Shown here in pieces: positions 27,928-35,432 of a DNA stretch of 35,432 bases; the stretch's first letter is position 1, and every line of letters starts with the position of its first letter. This DNA is from Methanobacteriota archaeon (GTDB taxonomy: Archaea > Thermoplasmatota > Poseidoniia > Poseidoniales > Poseidoniaceae): the NCBI GenBank assembly GCA_002689345.1, contig NZFU01000073.1:1-35432 (forward strand), in the 5' to 3' direction. The notes under the pieces are model-generated. The model saw only the letters and a program-made list of their open reading frames with translations, made no database searches and was not told the origin of the DNA. The position numbers were made by a program, and so were the translations under genes.

Positions 27928-30243
27928 TCAGAATAATCCGATATTAGAAGCATGAATGATTGCATTAGCCAATGCCCATAGGGAGATTGGTATCAATGCC
28001 CAACCCAATGCTTGTGAGAACGGACCTGAGCCGAATGAACCGAATGCCTGAGATACTGAGCCACCCCAAGATGCTACGAATCTAATTACTAGTGTGAGAA
28101 TTCCAGCGGTTAAAACATGAATCAGTAGCATGAATGGGCCAAATACATAATTCATACCTCCAGTCATAGTTAGTGCGGCTACTCCTTGTGGCAATAAGGC
28201 AGGATAAGCTAGCCAGATGAACCATCCCATCCAGAAACCAATTAGAAGATCTCTTTCGACATCTTCGACATCTCTCCATTCTCTAAATCCTTTAGAAAAC
28301 CTGCTGTGTAGTTTCTTTGAAATGAATCTCACTTCTCTTGGCGTGCCTATAATCGCAGCCCTAATCGCTGCTGATAAGAACCAAACTACGAGTGCTAAAT
28401 CGACCCATGTTCTCAAGTCATTATCACCAGGGGCAAATGCCATGATTAGAGATGCGATGTTAACCATCAGGAAACCTACTCCTCCAGCAACTGCTACACT
28501 TCCCCAAAGAGAACCAGGGACGAGTGGCTCCTCGGGAGCGTCGTACTTTTTACGAGGTAATGCAACCAATAGCATCGCTAATCCAGGGCCCCAAAACAGA
28601 CCTAGAGTTGAAAGAATGGATTGCTGGCCTCCTATTCCAATCTCATCTACAGCATCTATGATGTCTTCTGAACTTGCAGTTCCACTGGCTGAATATGTTA
28701 CGTGACCTGAGGAATCGATTACTACAATCGAATCTGAAACACCGTTTGGCATTCTGTTTGCGAATCTACTTTCTCCATCATCGATTAGAATTGGCCATGT
28801 GGCATTTGTAATCTCTGCAATCGTTTGAAGGTCGTCCATACGGACATTTTCCCCAGTAACGATTTGAACGGCACTAACTCTATCTCCTAGCCTATCTGCA
28901 GCATTTTCTATCTGTCTAGTCTGGTCAACAGCATTACTTGATGCAGGTAGAGTAATTCCAATAATTACCGCCTCCTTTCCATCTAGTAATTCCTCAAGTG
29001 AAACCGAGCCATTTCCATTTTGGTGAAGGATAAATGATGGGGCTCGGGCATCATCAGCAACAATAGCCTCACCTCCTAAGTCCGGGATATCACTCGCTAA
29101 GGGGATCATAAGAATCGCCATGACAACAAGTGCTGCCATCAGAGGGAGCGGCAATAGAATCCCTTGTCGGATTTGGACGATTAGGTATGCTATGATCGAT
29201 ACAAATCCTGAAATTGAAAGCCACAAGAATGCACTGGCCAATGGGTCCTCATCTTCTTCTACATTAAATCGAATTATTCCCTCATGGTCACAATTTTTGC
29301 CCGCAATACCGTTTATCCCGGTATCTACAGTCTTCAAGCAGACGATTAGAACATTGTCTCCTGCTGGCAGTTTGTTCATCCCAGTGAATACTTTCGAAGG
29401 ACGGCCCATCTCGTCGGTTCTCTCGACATAAGGACTAGTTGCTGTAAATCCTTCAGGACGCATATCTTCATCGTAGATTCTTTTCTCATCTGGCTCAACA
29501 GGTCCAAAGATATTCATCGAAGTGAAATCTTGGTCAAGGTCATCAAATCCCCAAGGTAATGTTGCAATCAGTTGAATATGTGCTAATTTAGAATCATCAA
29601 CAGTTACCTCAACTTCGGGAGCAAACAAGTCACCCTGAATTACGATACCACCTGCAAATTCTTTATCGCCACCCCATTCAATATTGATATTCCAAGGACA
29701 GTTCGTGGATGCAGTCATCGAGTATGTGATTATGTCTCCGGGTCTAGCAGTGACATTTCCCATCTCAATCTGAGTGGTCATATTGTGAGCATCAGCTGAT
29801 GGTTCGTAGACGAAATCTGTAACCGAGCCAAAGTATGAGAAATCTCCAATTTGTACTTGAGTCTCAATGGTTACTGGATTTTGAGTTCTGCATTGAGTAA
29901 GAGGGTTTCCAGAACCACCTTGGACATATGCAGCAACATATGTTGAAATGTTGAATGTGCCATTGAATCCCATTTCGAGAGGTGGCATTGACAGGGGTCC
30001 AATAGAAGCGGTTTGGCCCGCTCGAATCAGAACATTACCCATTGCAGCACCTTGATAATCACGGGTTAAGTTAACATCATTTTCAGGCCCACTGATGTAA
30101 ATTCTGTGAAGGTCATTGACATTCCATTCAACGAATCCAGCCTCATAGGTAGCATCTTCACCAGATGCGTTTGAAATCAATGGACTGACGGATGGAATCA
30201 CTATGCACAATAGTGCTACTAATGCAATCCACCTCCTCTGCAT
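27928..30243 (-). CDS. Exported multi-TM protein with thioredoxin-like domain lacking CxxC
   Basis: Signal peptide MQRRWIALVALLCIVIPSVSPLIS; TM segments around AFLWLSISGFVSIIAYLIV and LPLMAALVVMAILMIPLA; Trx-like EAVIIGITLPASSNAVDQ...ATWPILIDDG...SDSIVVIDSSGHVTYSASGTASSEDIIDAV; C-terminal TM bundle. Confidence 0.65.
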   Translation of the reverse strand: MQRRWIALVALLCIVIPSVSPLISNASGEDATYEAGFVEWNVNDLHRIYISGPENDVNLTRDYQGAAMGNVLIRAGQTASIGPLSMPPLEMGFNGTFNISTYVAAYVQGGSGNPLTQCRTQNPVTIETQVQIGDFSYFGSVTDFVYEPSADAHNMTTQIEMGNVTARPGDIITYSMTASTNCPWNINIEWGGDKEFAGGIVIQGDLFAPEVEVTVDDSKLAHIQLIATLPWGFDDLDQDFTSMNIFGPVEPDEKRIYDEDMRPEGFTATSPYVERTDEMGRPSKVFTGMNKLPAGDNVLIVCLKTVDTGINGIAGKNCDHEGIIRFNVEEDEDPLASAFLWLSISGFVSIIAYLIVQIRQGILLPLPLMAALVVMAILMIPLASDIPDLGGEAIVADDARAPSFILHQNGNGSVSLEELLDGKEAVIIGITLPASSNAVDQTRQIENAADRLGDRVSAVQIVTGENVRMDDLQTIAEITNATWPILIDDGESRFANRMPNGVSDSIVVIDSSGHVTYSASGTASSEDIIDAVDEIGIGGQQSILSTLGLFWGPGLAMLLVALPRKKYDAPEEPLVPGSLWGSVAVAGGVGFLMVNIASLIMAFAPGDNDLRTWVDLALVVWFLSAAIRAAIIGTPREVRFISKKLHSRFSKGFREWRDVEDVERDLLIGFWMGWFIWLAYPALLPQGVAALTMTGGMNYVFGPFMLLIHVLTAGILTLVIRFVASWGGSVSQAFGSFGSGPFSQALGWALIPISLWALANAIIHASNIGLF

Positions 30244-30246
30244 GAA

Positions 30247-30268
30247 CAACCCCATGCACTGGGGGTTG
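30247..30268 (-). repeat. Inverted repeat just upstream of the 775-aa gene
   Basis: CAACCCC-ATGCACTG-GGGGTTG, ending 3 nt from the ATG. Confidence 0.55.
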
Positions 30269-30273
30269 AAGAA

Positions 30274-30292
30274 CCCACATCATAGATGTGGG
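30274..30292 (-). repeat. Inverted repeat across the DUF92 stop codon
   Basis: CCCACAT-CATAG-ATGTGGG. Confidence 0.55.
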
Positions 30293-31020
30293 AAACCTAG
30301 GTGCCACCACATTACGATTATTCCGAATGTAATTGCGGCAGCATTTACCGTACCTTTTGTCATCAAACCACGGTTTTCAAGCAGTGCCCCTAGAAGACTA
30401 TCCACTTGACAGCCAAGCCATCCAATTAGAGCAACCAATAATGCTAATTCGATGTTTTGTTCTGAAACAAAAGCAAGTGTTGCTATTATGATTGAGCCTA
30501 CAGCTGCAGCCAGTTGTCCATTCGGGGAAAATCCACCATTGAGTCCGGCTTCACATTTCTTCATCGTAGTTATCATTCGGACACGGTCATCAAGACATCC
30601 GATCTCAGAAGCAAAAGTGTCAGCGGCAGCAACAGCTACTGCGGCTGAGAATACCCATAGGCCATCATCGTGAGAATTAAGATACCATGCAGCAATCGCA
30701 ATTAGACCAGGAAGGCCACCGTTTGCAACTACATTGCCCCAACTTCGATGTCCATCACTAGATTCACAAAGACCCTTTTCCGCCTTTTCATCAAATCTCC
30801 ATTTGGTCGCCTTGTGTGAAGTTCCTAAGAATCCGAGCAGAATTACTAGCCAAGTCCAATGGCCAAGACCACCAACTATGAGGCCCAATGCTGCGGCGGC
30901 ATAAACGCCTAACCTGTCAAGAACACGGTACTTTTCTGAAATTAGGACAAGTGCCCCTACTATCCCGAAAGTAACCCAGAGGTTGCCCTCTGTTAACCCA
31001 GGTTCCATGATGTCAATCAT
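30280..31020 (-). CDS. DUF92 (TMEM19/VTE6-like) integral membrane protein
   Basis: WGNVVANGGLPGLIAI, AADTFASEIGCL, GGFSPNGQLAAAVGSIII, DSLLGALLENRGLMTKGTVNAAA. Confidence 0.8.
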   Translation of the reverse strand: MIDIMEPGLTEGNLWVTFGIVGALVLISEKYRVLDRLGVYAAAALGLIVGGLGHWTWLVILLGFLGTSHKATKWRFDEKAEKGLCESSDGHRSWGNVVANGGLPGLIAIAAWYLNSHDDGLWVFSAAVAVAAADTFASEIGCLDDRVRMITTMKKCEAGLNGGFSPNGQLAAAVGSIIIATLAFVSEQNIELALLVALIGWLGCQVDSLLGALLENRGLMTKGTVNAAAITFGIIVMWWHLGFPHL

Positions 31021-31035
31021 CACTCTTCCCTTTTA

Positions 31036-31045
31036 CCCCGAGGGG
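31036..31045 (-). repeat. Short GC inverted repeat upstream of DUF92
   Basis: CCCC-GA-GGGG; short, weak by itself. Confidence 0.35.
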
Positions 31046-31107
31046 AGTCACCGTCTATACCTTGCCCCTATTTTTGAGCCAAAATATTCGTTTGGGATGA
31101 ATCTTAA

Positions 31108-32490
31108 TTATGACGGAAGATGCATCACTGCGGCGAGAATCTCTCTGGCGATGAACCATAGAGTGACAATCATGATGCCCGTCCAAGCCAAACTTGCGAT
31201 GACTTGTACCAAAATGTCGGTTTCAATGAACATCCAAGATACTAGCCAACTACTTCCATTCCACAATGAGTGGCCTAAAATTGCAAGAGAAATACCAATC
31301 ATCGGATTCCTAGGCAAATTCCATGATCTATCATACGGCTTGTAAAGCCAGCCACGGACAGTCTTTCCAATCTTGGACAACTCTCTTTGTGAGTTAATTA
31401 CTTGGCCTGATTCACTATCGAAAACCACCCATTTTGTTGAATCTTCTTGGAAGTTATTGCTCGATATACCTCGCTTTGTACAAAGAAACCAACCGATTGA
31501 AACACCTGACAAACCTGTCCAGAATGCATGGCCGGGAATCGAGCCAATTCCGCGTATAATAGTAGTCATCGAATAAGATATTGCGGAGTATTCCCCTCCT
31601 CCTAATGAGAGCATGATGTACTGTAGATTCTCAAGTAATGCAAAACCTAGGCCTACAGAAAATCCAATTTGGAAACCCCTTTTCGGAGAATCTATCATTT
31701 TGTATAAACTCAATACAAATGCAGCCTTACACAATTCTTCTCCTACAGGAGCACTTACCGCTAGGATAAGTAACTCTCCAATAGTGCCTCTATCCATTGA
31801 TTCAATGCCAACTAATAACAATAAAAGTGGGAATATTAAGGAGTTGATTACAATTGCTGGAATCGTAGAAAGCATACCTGCAACAAGCATTTTTTCTCCT
31901 TGTATTTTGGTTGTCATCAATTGAAAGTGCCTAGTTGAAAACGCCCACCAAGCATGAACAGGAAGCGAGAATCCGAATAGCCATGCTGGAACTCCTACCA
32001 ATATAGCCAATATAATCCACATCGGATTGTCACTAAGCATAACTGGAAGTAAGCCAAGGAATGCTGTGATTACTGTAAGTGAGAAAACTATCCACAGTGT
32101 TGATGCAGGCGGCATTTCAAGAGGCGGAGAATCTCGTATTAGGTGATGAGAGAATCGAGTTGGCATTGGTGTTTGGAGGACTCTTGAATTTGTCAAGCCA
32201 TGCTGATAGCTACCCGTTTGATCAGGAGTTGCCATTATTACATGAGTTAATTTTGGCCTACGTGAATAGATGAATAAGAGTAACAGTGGCGTCATACAGA
32301 ACATAGAAATTATCGACAAGAAAGAATCACCAATTGCTAATCCATAGATCGTAGCGAAAGCAAATTGAGTGATGATATACAATAATACTACAATCCCAAG
32401 CATGCGCCAAATAACGCTCCATGTAGATGACTTACTAGCTAATGCAAGCCCTCTAGGAGGCGGCGTAAGTGGCGCCATCATAGCCTGCAT
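31108..32490 (-). CDS. PrsW-family intramembrane metalloprotease
   Basis: APVGEELCKAAFVLSLYK (EExxK), GLGFALLENLQYIM, PGHAFWTGLSG, LGHSLWNGSSW within a multi-TM protein. Start uncertain (ATG at 32490; TTG at 32508). Confidence 0.82.
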   Translation of the reverse strand: MQAMMAPLTPPPRGLALASKSSTWSVIWRMLGIVVLLYIITQFAFATIYGLAIGDSFLSIISMFCMTPLLLLFIYSRRPKLTHVIMATPDQTGSYQHGLTNSRVLQTPMPTRFSHHLIRDSPPLEMPPASTLWIVFSLTVITAFLGLLPVMLSDNPMWIILAILVGVPAWLFGFSLPVHAWWAFSTRHFQLMTTKIQGEKMLVAGMLSTIPAIVINSLIFPLLLLLVGIESMDRGTIGELLILAVSAPVGEELCKAAFVLSLYKMIDSPKRGFQIGFSVGLGFALLENLQYIMLSLGGGEYSAISYSMTTIIRGIGSIPGHAFWTGLSGVSIGWFLCTKRGISSNNFQEDSTKWVVFDSESGQVINSQRELSKIGKTVRGWLYKPYDRSWNLPRNPMIGISLAILGHSLWNGSSWLVSWMFIETDILVQVIASLAWTGIMIVTLWFIAREILAAVMHLPS

Positions 32491-32634
32491 GTCGATTGCA
32501 GTGTACAAGAACTAAACCAATGTTGTGCCAATTAGGTCCCCGCTCAGTTCGCCCATCACTCGTCACTGAAACAGCAGTCCGCTCAAGTGCGCTCATCATC
32601 GCAGGGATGTGAGCCAATAGGTGAACAGTTATCA

Positions 32635-34269
32635 TCACTCGCTATGGAATCCATAGGTCCAGTCATGCGGTGGAGCGAATGTTTCCTTTATTGAACGAGG
32701 GCTAACCCATCTAAGTAGGTTTAGTGGAGAACCTGCTTTGTCATTGGTGCCACTACCTCTTGCTCCACCAAATGGTTGCTGTCCTACAACTGCTCCAGTA
32801 GGCTTGTCATTGATGTAGAAATTACCAGAACTGTAACGCAATGCTTTCAATGCTGTTTCGATATGTCTTCTATCAGTAGCAAATATAGAACCTGTAAGTG
32901 CATATTCAGAAGTCTTGTCACAGACTTCGAGGATTCTTTCGAAATCAGTATCTGGATAAACGTGTACCGAAAGGACGGGTCCAAAGATTTCTTCTTCCAT
33001 GCTTTCATATCGAGAATCTTCACAGACAATAGTTGTCGGTTCAATGAAGTAACCTACTGAGTCATCATAGCCTCCACCGGTTACAATTTCACAGCCAGGG
33101 TCTTCCTTTGCTCGATCGATATATCCTGTGATATTGTCAAAGGATTTCTTGTCGATAACCGCTGAAATGAAATTTGCGAAATCACGAGGATCACCCATGG
33201 TAATCTTTGCTACTTCAGCGCAGTAATCATCTTTGATTGCCTCCCAGACACTTTCAGGAACATAAACCCGACTTGCAGCACTACACTTTTGGCCTTGGTA
33301 TTCGAATCCTCCACGAAGCATTGCTACAAGCAGTGCTTGTCTGTCACAGTCTGGATGTGCTACAATGAAATCCTTGCCACCGGTTTCACCCACGATACGT
33401 GGATAAGAACGTAGGTTCTCAAGATTGTTTGCAATATCTTTCCACATGTTTCTAAACACACGAGTCGAACCTGTAAAGTGAATTCCTGCAAGTTCGGGAT
33501 GAGAGATACAAATGTCTCCTACCATCGAGGCTTTTCCTGGAATGAAATTGATTACTCCAGCAGGAAGACCTGCATCCATCATCAGTTTCATTAATCTATA
33601 GTTCGATACATAGGAGTTCCTTGAAGGCTTCCAAACACCAGTATTACCCATTATTGCTGCACTGGATGGAAGGTTTGCTGCAATACTGCTAAAGTTGAAT
33701 GGAGTAACGCTGAAAACGAATCCTTCAAGCGGACGAACTTCACTGGAATTCCACATACTAGAAGGCGAGACAGGAGGCTGAAGGTCCTCGTAGATCTGTC
33801 TGCAATAATCGCTATTGAATCTCCAGAAGTCAATCAATTCACAAGCAGAATCAATTTCTGCTTGATGGCATGTTTTGGATTGGTTCAGCATTGTTGAGGC
33901 ATTGATTTCAGCTCGACGTGGTCCAGCAAGTAATTCACTAGCCTTTAGGAAAATAGCACAACGTGCTTCCCATGGCATGCAAGACCACATCTTGTGTGCC
34001 TCTAGTGCCGAATTTATCGCTGCATTTACTTCTTCTTCGCCAGCCATGTGAACTCTTGCAATCACGTGGCCGTGATTGTGTGGCATAACTTGTTCAACAA
34101 TGTCACCAGTGAATATTTCTTCACCATTTATGATACATGGAATTTCCAATACTTCACATTCTTGCTTTGCTAATTCCGCCTTCAATTTCTTCCTTTCTTC
34201 ACTACCTGGAAGGTATCCAAGAATAGGTTCGTTGACAGGGGTTGGGGGGGCTACTACATTGTTCACCAT
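32635..34269 (-). CDS. 1-pyrroline-5-carboxylate dehydrogenase (ALDH4-like)
   Basis: PLEGFVFSVTPFNFSSIAANLP, GIHFTGSTRVFR, VGETGGKDFIVAHPD, GGFEYQGQKCSAASR (catalytic Cys), EEIFGPVLSVHVY, GQQPFGGARGSGTNDKAGSP. Confidence 0.93.
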   Translation of the reverse strand: MVNNVVAPPTPVNEPILGYLPGSEERKKLKAELAKQECEVLEIPCIINGEEIFTGDIVEQVMPHNHGHVIARVHMAGEEEVNAAINSALEAHKMWSCMPWEARCAIFLKASELLAGPRRAEINASTMLNQSKTCHQAEIDSACELIDFWRFNSDYCRQIYEDLQPPVSPSSMWNSSEVRPLEGFVFSVTPFNFSSIAANLPSSAAIMGNTGVWKPSRNSYVSNYRLMKLMMDAGLPAGVINFIPGKASMVGDICISHPELAGIHFTGSTRVFRNMWKDIANNLENLRSYPRIVGETGGKDFIVAHPDCDRQALLVAMLRGGFEYQGQKCSAASRVYVPESVWEAIKDDYCAEVAKITMGDPRDFANFISAVIDKKSFDNITGYIDRAKEDPGCEIVTGGGYDDSVGYFIEPTTIVCEDSRYESMEEEIFGPVLSVHVYPDTDFERILEVCDKTSEYALTGSIFATDRRHIETALKALRYSSGNFYINDKPTGAVVGQQPFGGARGSGTNDKAGSPLNLLRWVSPRSIKETFAPPHDWTYGFHSE

Positions 34270-34290
34270 ATTCACCCCGAAGGGGTGTGG
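34268..34290 (-). repeat. Inverted repeat containing the SD of the P5C dehydrogenase
   Basis: Minus strand CACCCC-TTC-GGGGTG followed by AATATG; the GGTGA SD lies at the 3' arm. Coordinates approximate. Confidence 0.6.
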
Positions 34291-34306
34291 CTCAAAATAA
34301 TGCCCA

Positions 34307-34825
34307 TCAGTAAAGGTATGCCATTTTGTGCCTAACTTTAGCTATTTTTGGTGCTACAACCATCTGGCAATATCCGTTTCCTGGATTCAATTGGAAATAG
34401 TTGTGGTGATTCTTTTCGGCCTCGTGGTAGTTCGAAACAGGTGTAATCTCGGTGACAATTTCATCATCGAAATATTGTTGAAAATCGTCTTTTACTCGTT
34501 GGGCGGTAATCATCTGTTCATCATCAAGATAGAATATTGCAGAACGATATTGAGTTCCGATGTCATTACCTTGCCGATTTAATTGAGTTGGGTCGTGAAC
34601 AGTGAAGAAAACTTCGAGTATCGTTTCATAGGAAATAATCGAATCATCAAAAATAATCTCTACTACTTCAGCATGACCAGTTATGCCATTACACACAGAC
34701 TTGTAGGTTGGGTTTGGGTCATGTCCTCCTGCATAACCCGGGAGTGCCGATTCAATTCCTCGCATATCCTTGTACACCCCTTCAACACACCAGAAGCATC
34801 CACCGCCTACAATCGCTCTCGCCAT
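34307..34825 (-). CDS. msrA: Peptide methionine sulfoxide reductase MsrA
   Basis: AIVGGGCFWCVEGVYKDMRGIESALPGYAGG (GCFWC), TGHAEVVEIIFDD, QYRSAIFYLDDEQ, YHEAEKNHHNYFQLNP. Confidence 0.96.
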   Translation of the reverse strand: MARAIVGGGCFWCVEGVYKDMRGIESALPGYAGGHDPNPTYKSVCNGITGHAEVVEIIFDDSIISYETILEVFFTVHDPTQLNRQGNDIGTQYRSAIFYLDDEQMITAQRVKDDFQQYFDDEIVTEITPVSNYHEAEKNHHNYFQLNPGNGYCQMVVAPKIAKVRHKMAYLY

Positions 34826-34910
34826 AACATTGCTATTGGCTAATTGTATATTGAGTTCTGTAATGCCCTTCAGTCATAATTTATGCGCTTGACTAATTAG
34901 TTGGAGGTTT

Positions 34911-34931
34911 ATGCAAGCCCATGAGGGCTAG
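34911..34931 (+). other. Possible 6-codon leader ORF overlapping the GDSL gene start
   Basis: ATG CAA GCC CAT GAG GGC TAG, with GGAGGT just upstream (34903-34908); may be fortuitous. Confidence 0.25.
34916..34929 (+). repeat. Inverted repeat with the GDSL start codon in its loop
   Basis: AGCCC-ATGA-GGGCT; the ATG at 34921 is in the loop. Confidence 0.5.
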
Positions 34932-35432
34932 GCTACTGGTGCTGATTTTGCTGCTCTCTATTTTACCAGTCGATGTAGGTGCGACTTCTGGTAGAGCGTT
35001 GACTGCTCAAGTAGTTATGAGTGATAATCTGTGGAGTTCAGCAGATACTGTACAAGCGGATATTCATGTTTCAGGAGCACCCTATAACCGGGATATCTCA
35101 TTGACCTGGGAACTCAGCGATGCGAATGGAATTGTCGATAATGGTTCTGAAGTATTCCAAATGAGCGGCTCCACTCATTTGGTTCAATTATTCTTGAGCC
35201 AATTCTATTCTGGAAATACATACTATGATTTGTCTATCGAGGTGACTTTAGATTCCACAATAGTTTCAGATAATGTCCCATTTACAGTTCTACGCACATC
35301 ATTATTACAACCGGCATCAAATCTTGTGATATTTGGTGACTCGCTTTCGGATATGGGCAATGGTAATGCAAGTCCGATCGTGTCAACTGTATTCTCATCC
35401 CCACCTTATTGGTCTGGTCGATTCTCAAACGG
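34921..35432 (+). CDS. Exported GDSL/SGNH-family lipase/esterase, truncated by window end
   Basis: MRARLLVLILLLSILPVDVGATS signal peptide; NLVIFGDSLSDMGN...SPPYWSGRFSNG is a GDSL block I signature. Frame open to the window end, so absent from the ORF track. Confidence 0.88.
   Translation, partial: MRARLLVLILLLSILPVDVGATSGRALTAQVVMSDNLWSSADTVQADIHVSGAPYNRDISLTWELSDANGIVDNGSEVFQMSGSTHLVQLFLSQFYSGNTYYDLSIEVTLDSTIVSDNVPFTVLRTSLLQPASNLVIFGDSLSDMGNGNASPIVSTVFSSPPYWSGRFSN

Noticed and set aside
28217-28705. 162-aa + strand ORF
   Set aside because: Antisense to the 775-aa exported protein gene, Ser/Pro-rich shadow ORF.
32453-32638. 61-aa minus ORF MMITVHLLAHIPAMMS...
   Set aside because: GTG start, no recognisable family, overlaps both neighbours; kept only as a note on the gap.

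Overview
The window reads as a densely packed, fairly AT-rich archaeal chromosome segment with about 30 protein genes and one tRNA. Its gene content (L44e-S27e-aIF2alpha-Nop10-PAC2 cluster, L37e-purF, archaeal TyrRS, archaeal TIM) is typical of Euryarchaeota. Marine Group II / Poseidoniales is my best guess, but that is an inference, not a database result. Most of the window is housekeeping: translation, purine synthesis, SucCD, EtfAB, acyl-CoA dehydrogenase, P5C dehydrogenase and MsrA. No CRISPR array, transposase, integrase or rRNA was seen. The observations most worth a second look are: (1) a single-domain voltage-gated channel with a NaChBac-like TLESWS pore; (2) three proteins of recognisable folds whose catalytic motifs look lost (a ThiI-like protein without SGGxDS, a Cas4/RecB-like Fe-S protein without the D/ExK motif, and a secreted multi-TM protein with a CxxC-less thioredoxin-like domain); (3) a membrane/redox gene string PrsW-DUF92-775aa-DUF2071-DCC; (4) short perfect inverted repeats close to many start codons, some including the Shine-Dalgarno or start codon; (5) a zinc-ribbon protein with a Gly/Pro/Lys/Arg tandem-repeat tail; (6) convergent genes whose stop codons abut or overlap; (7) a ubiquitin-like (SAMP-type) gene ending in GG, stop-to-stop with a PAC2 proteasome-chaperone gene; (8) two tandem squalene/phytoene synthase paralogs.
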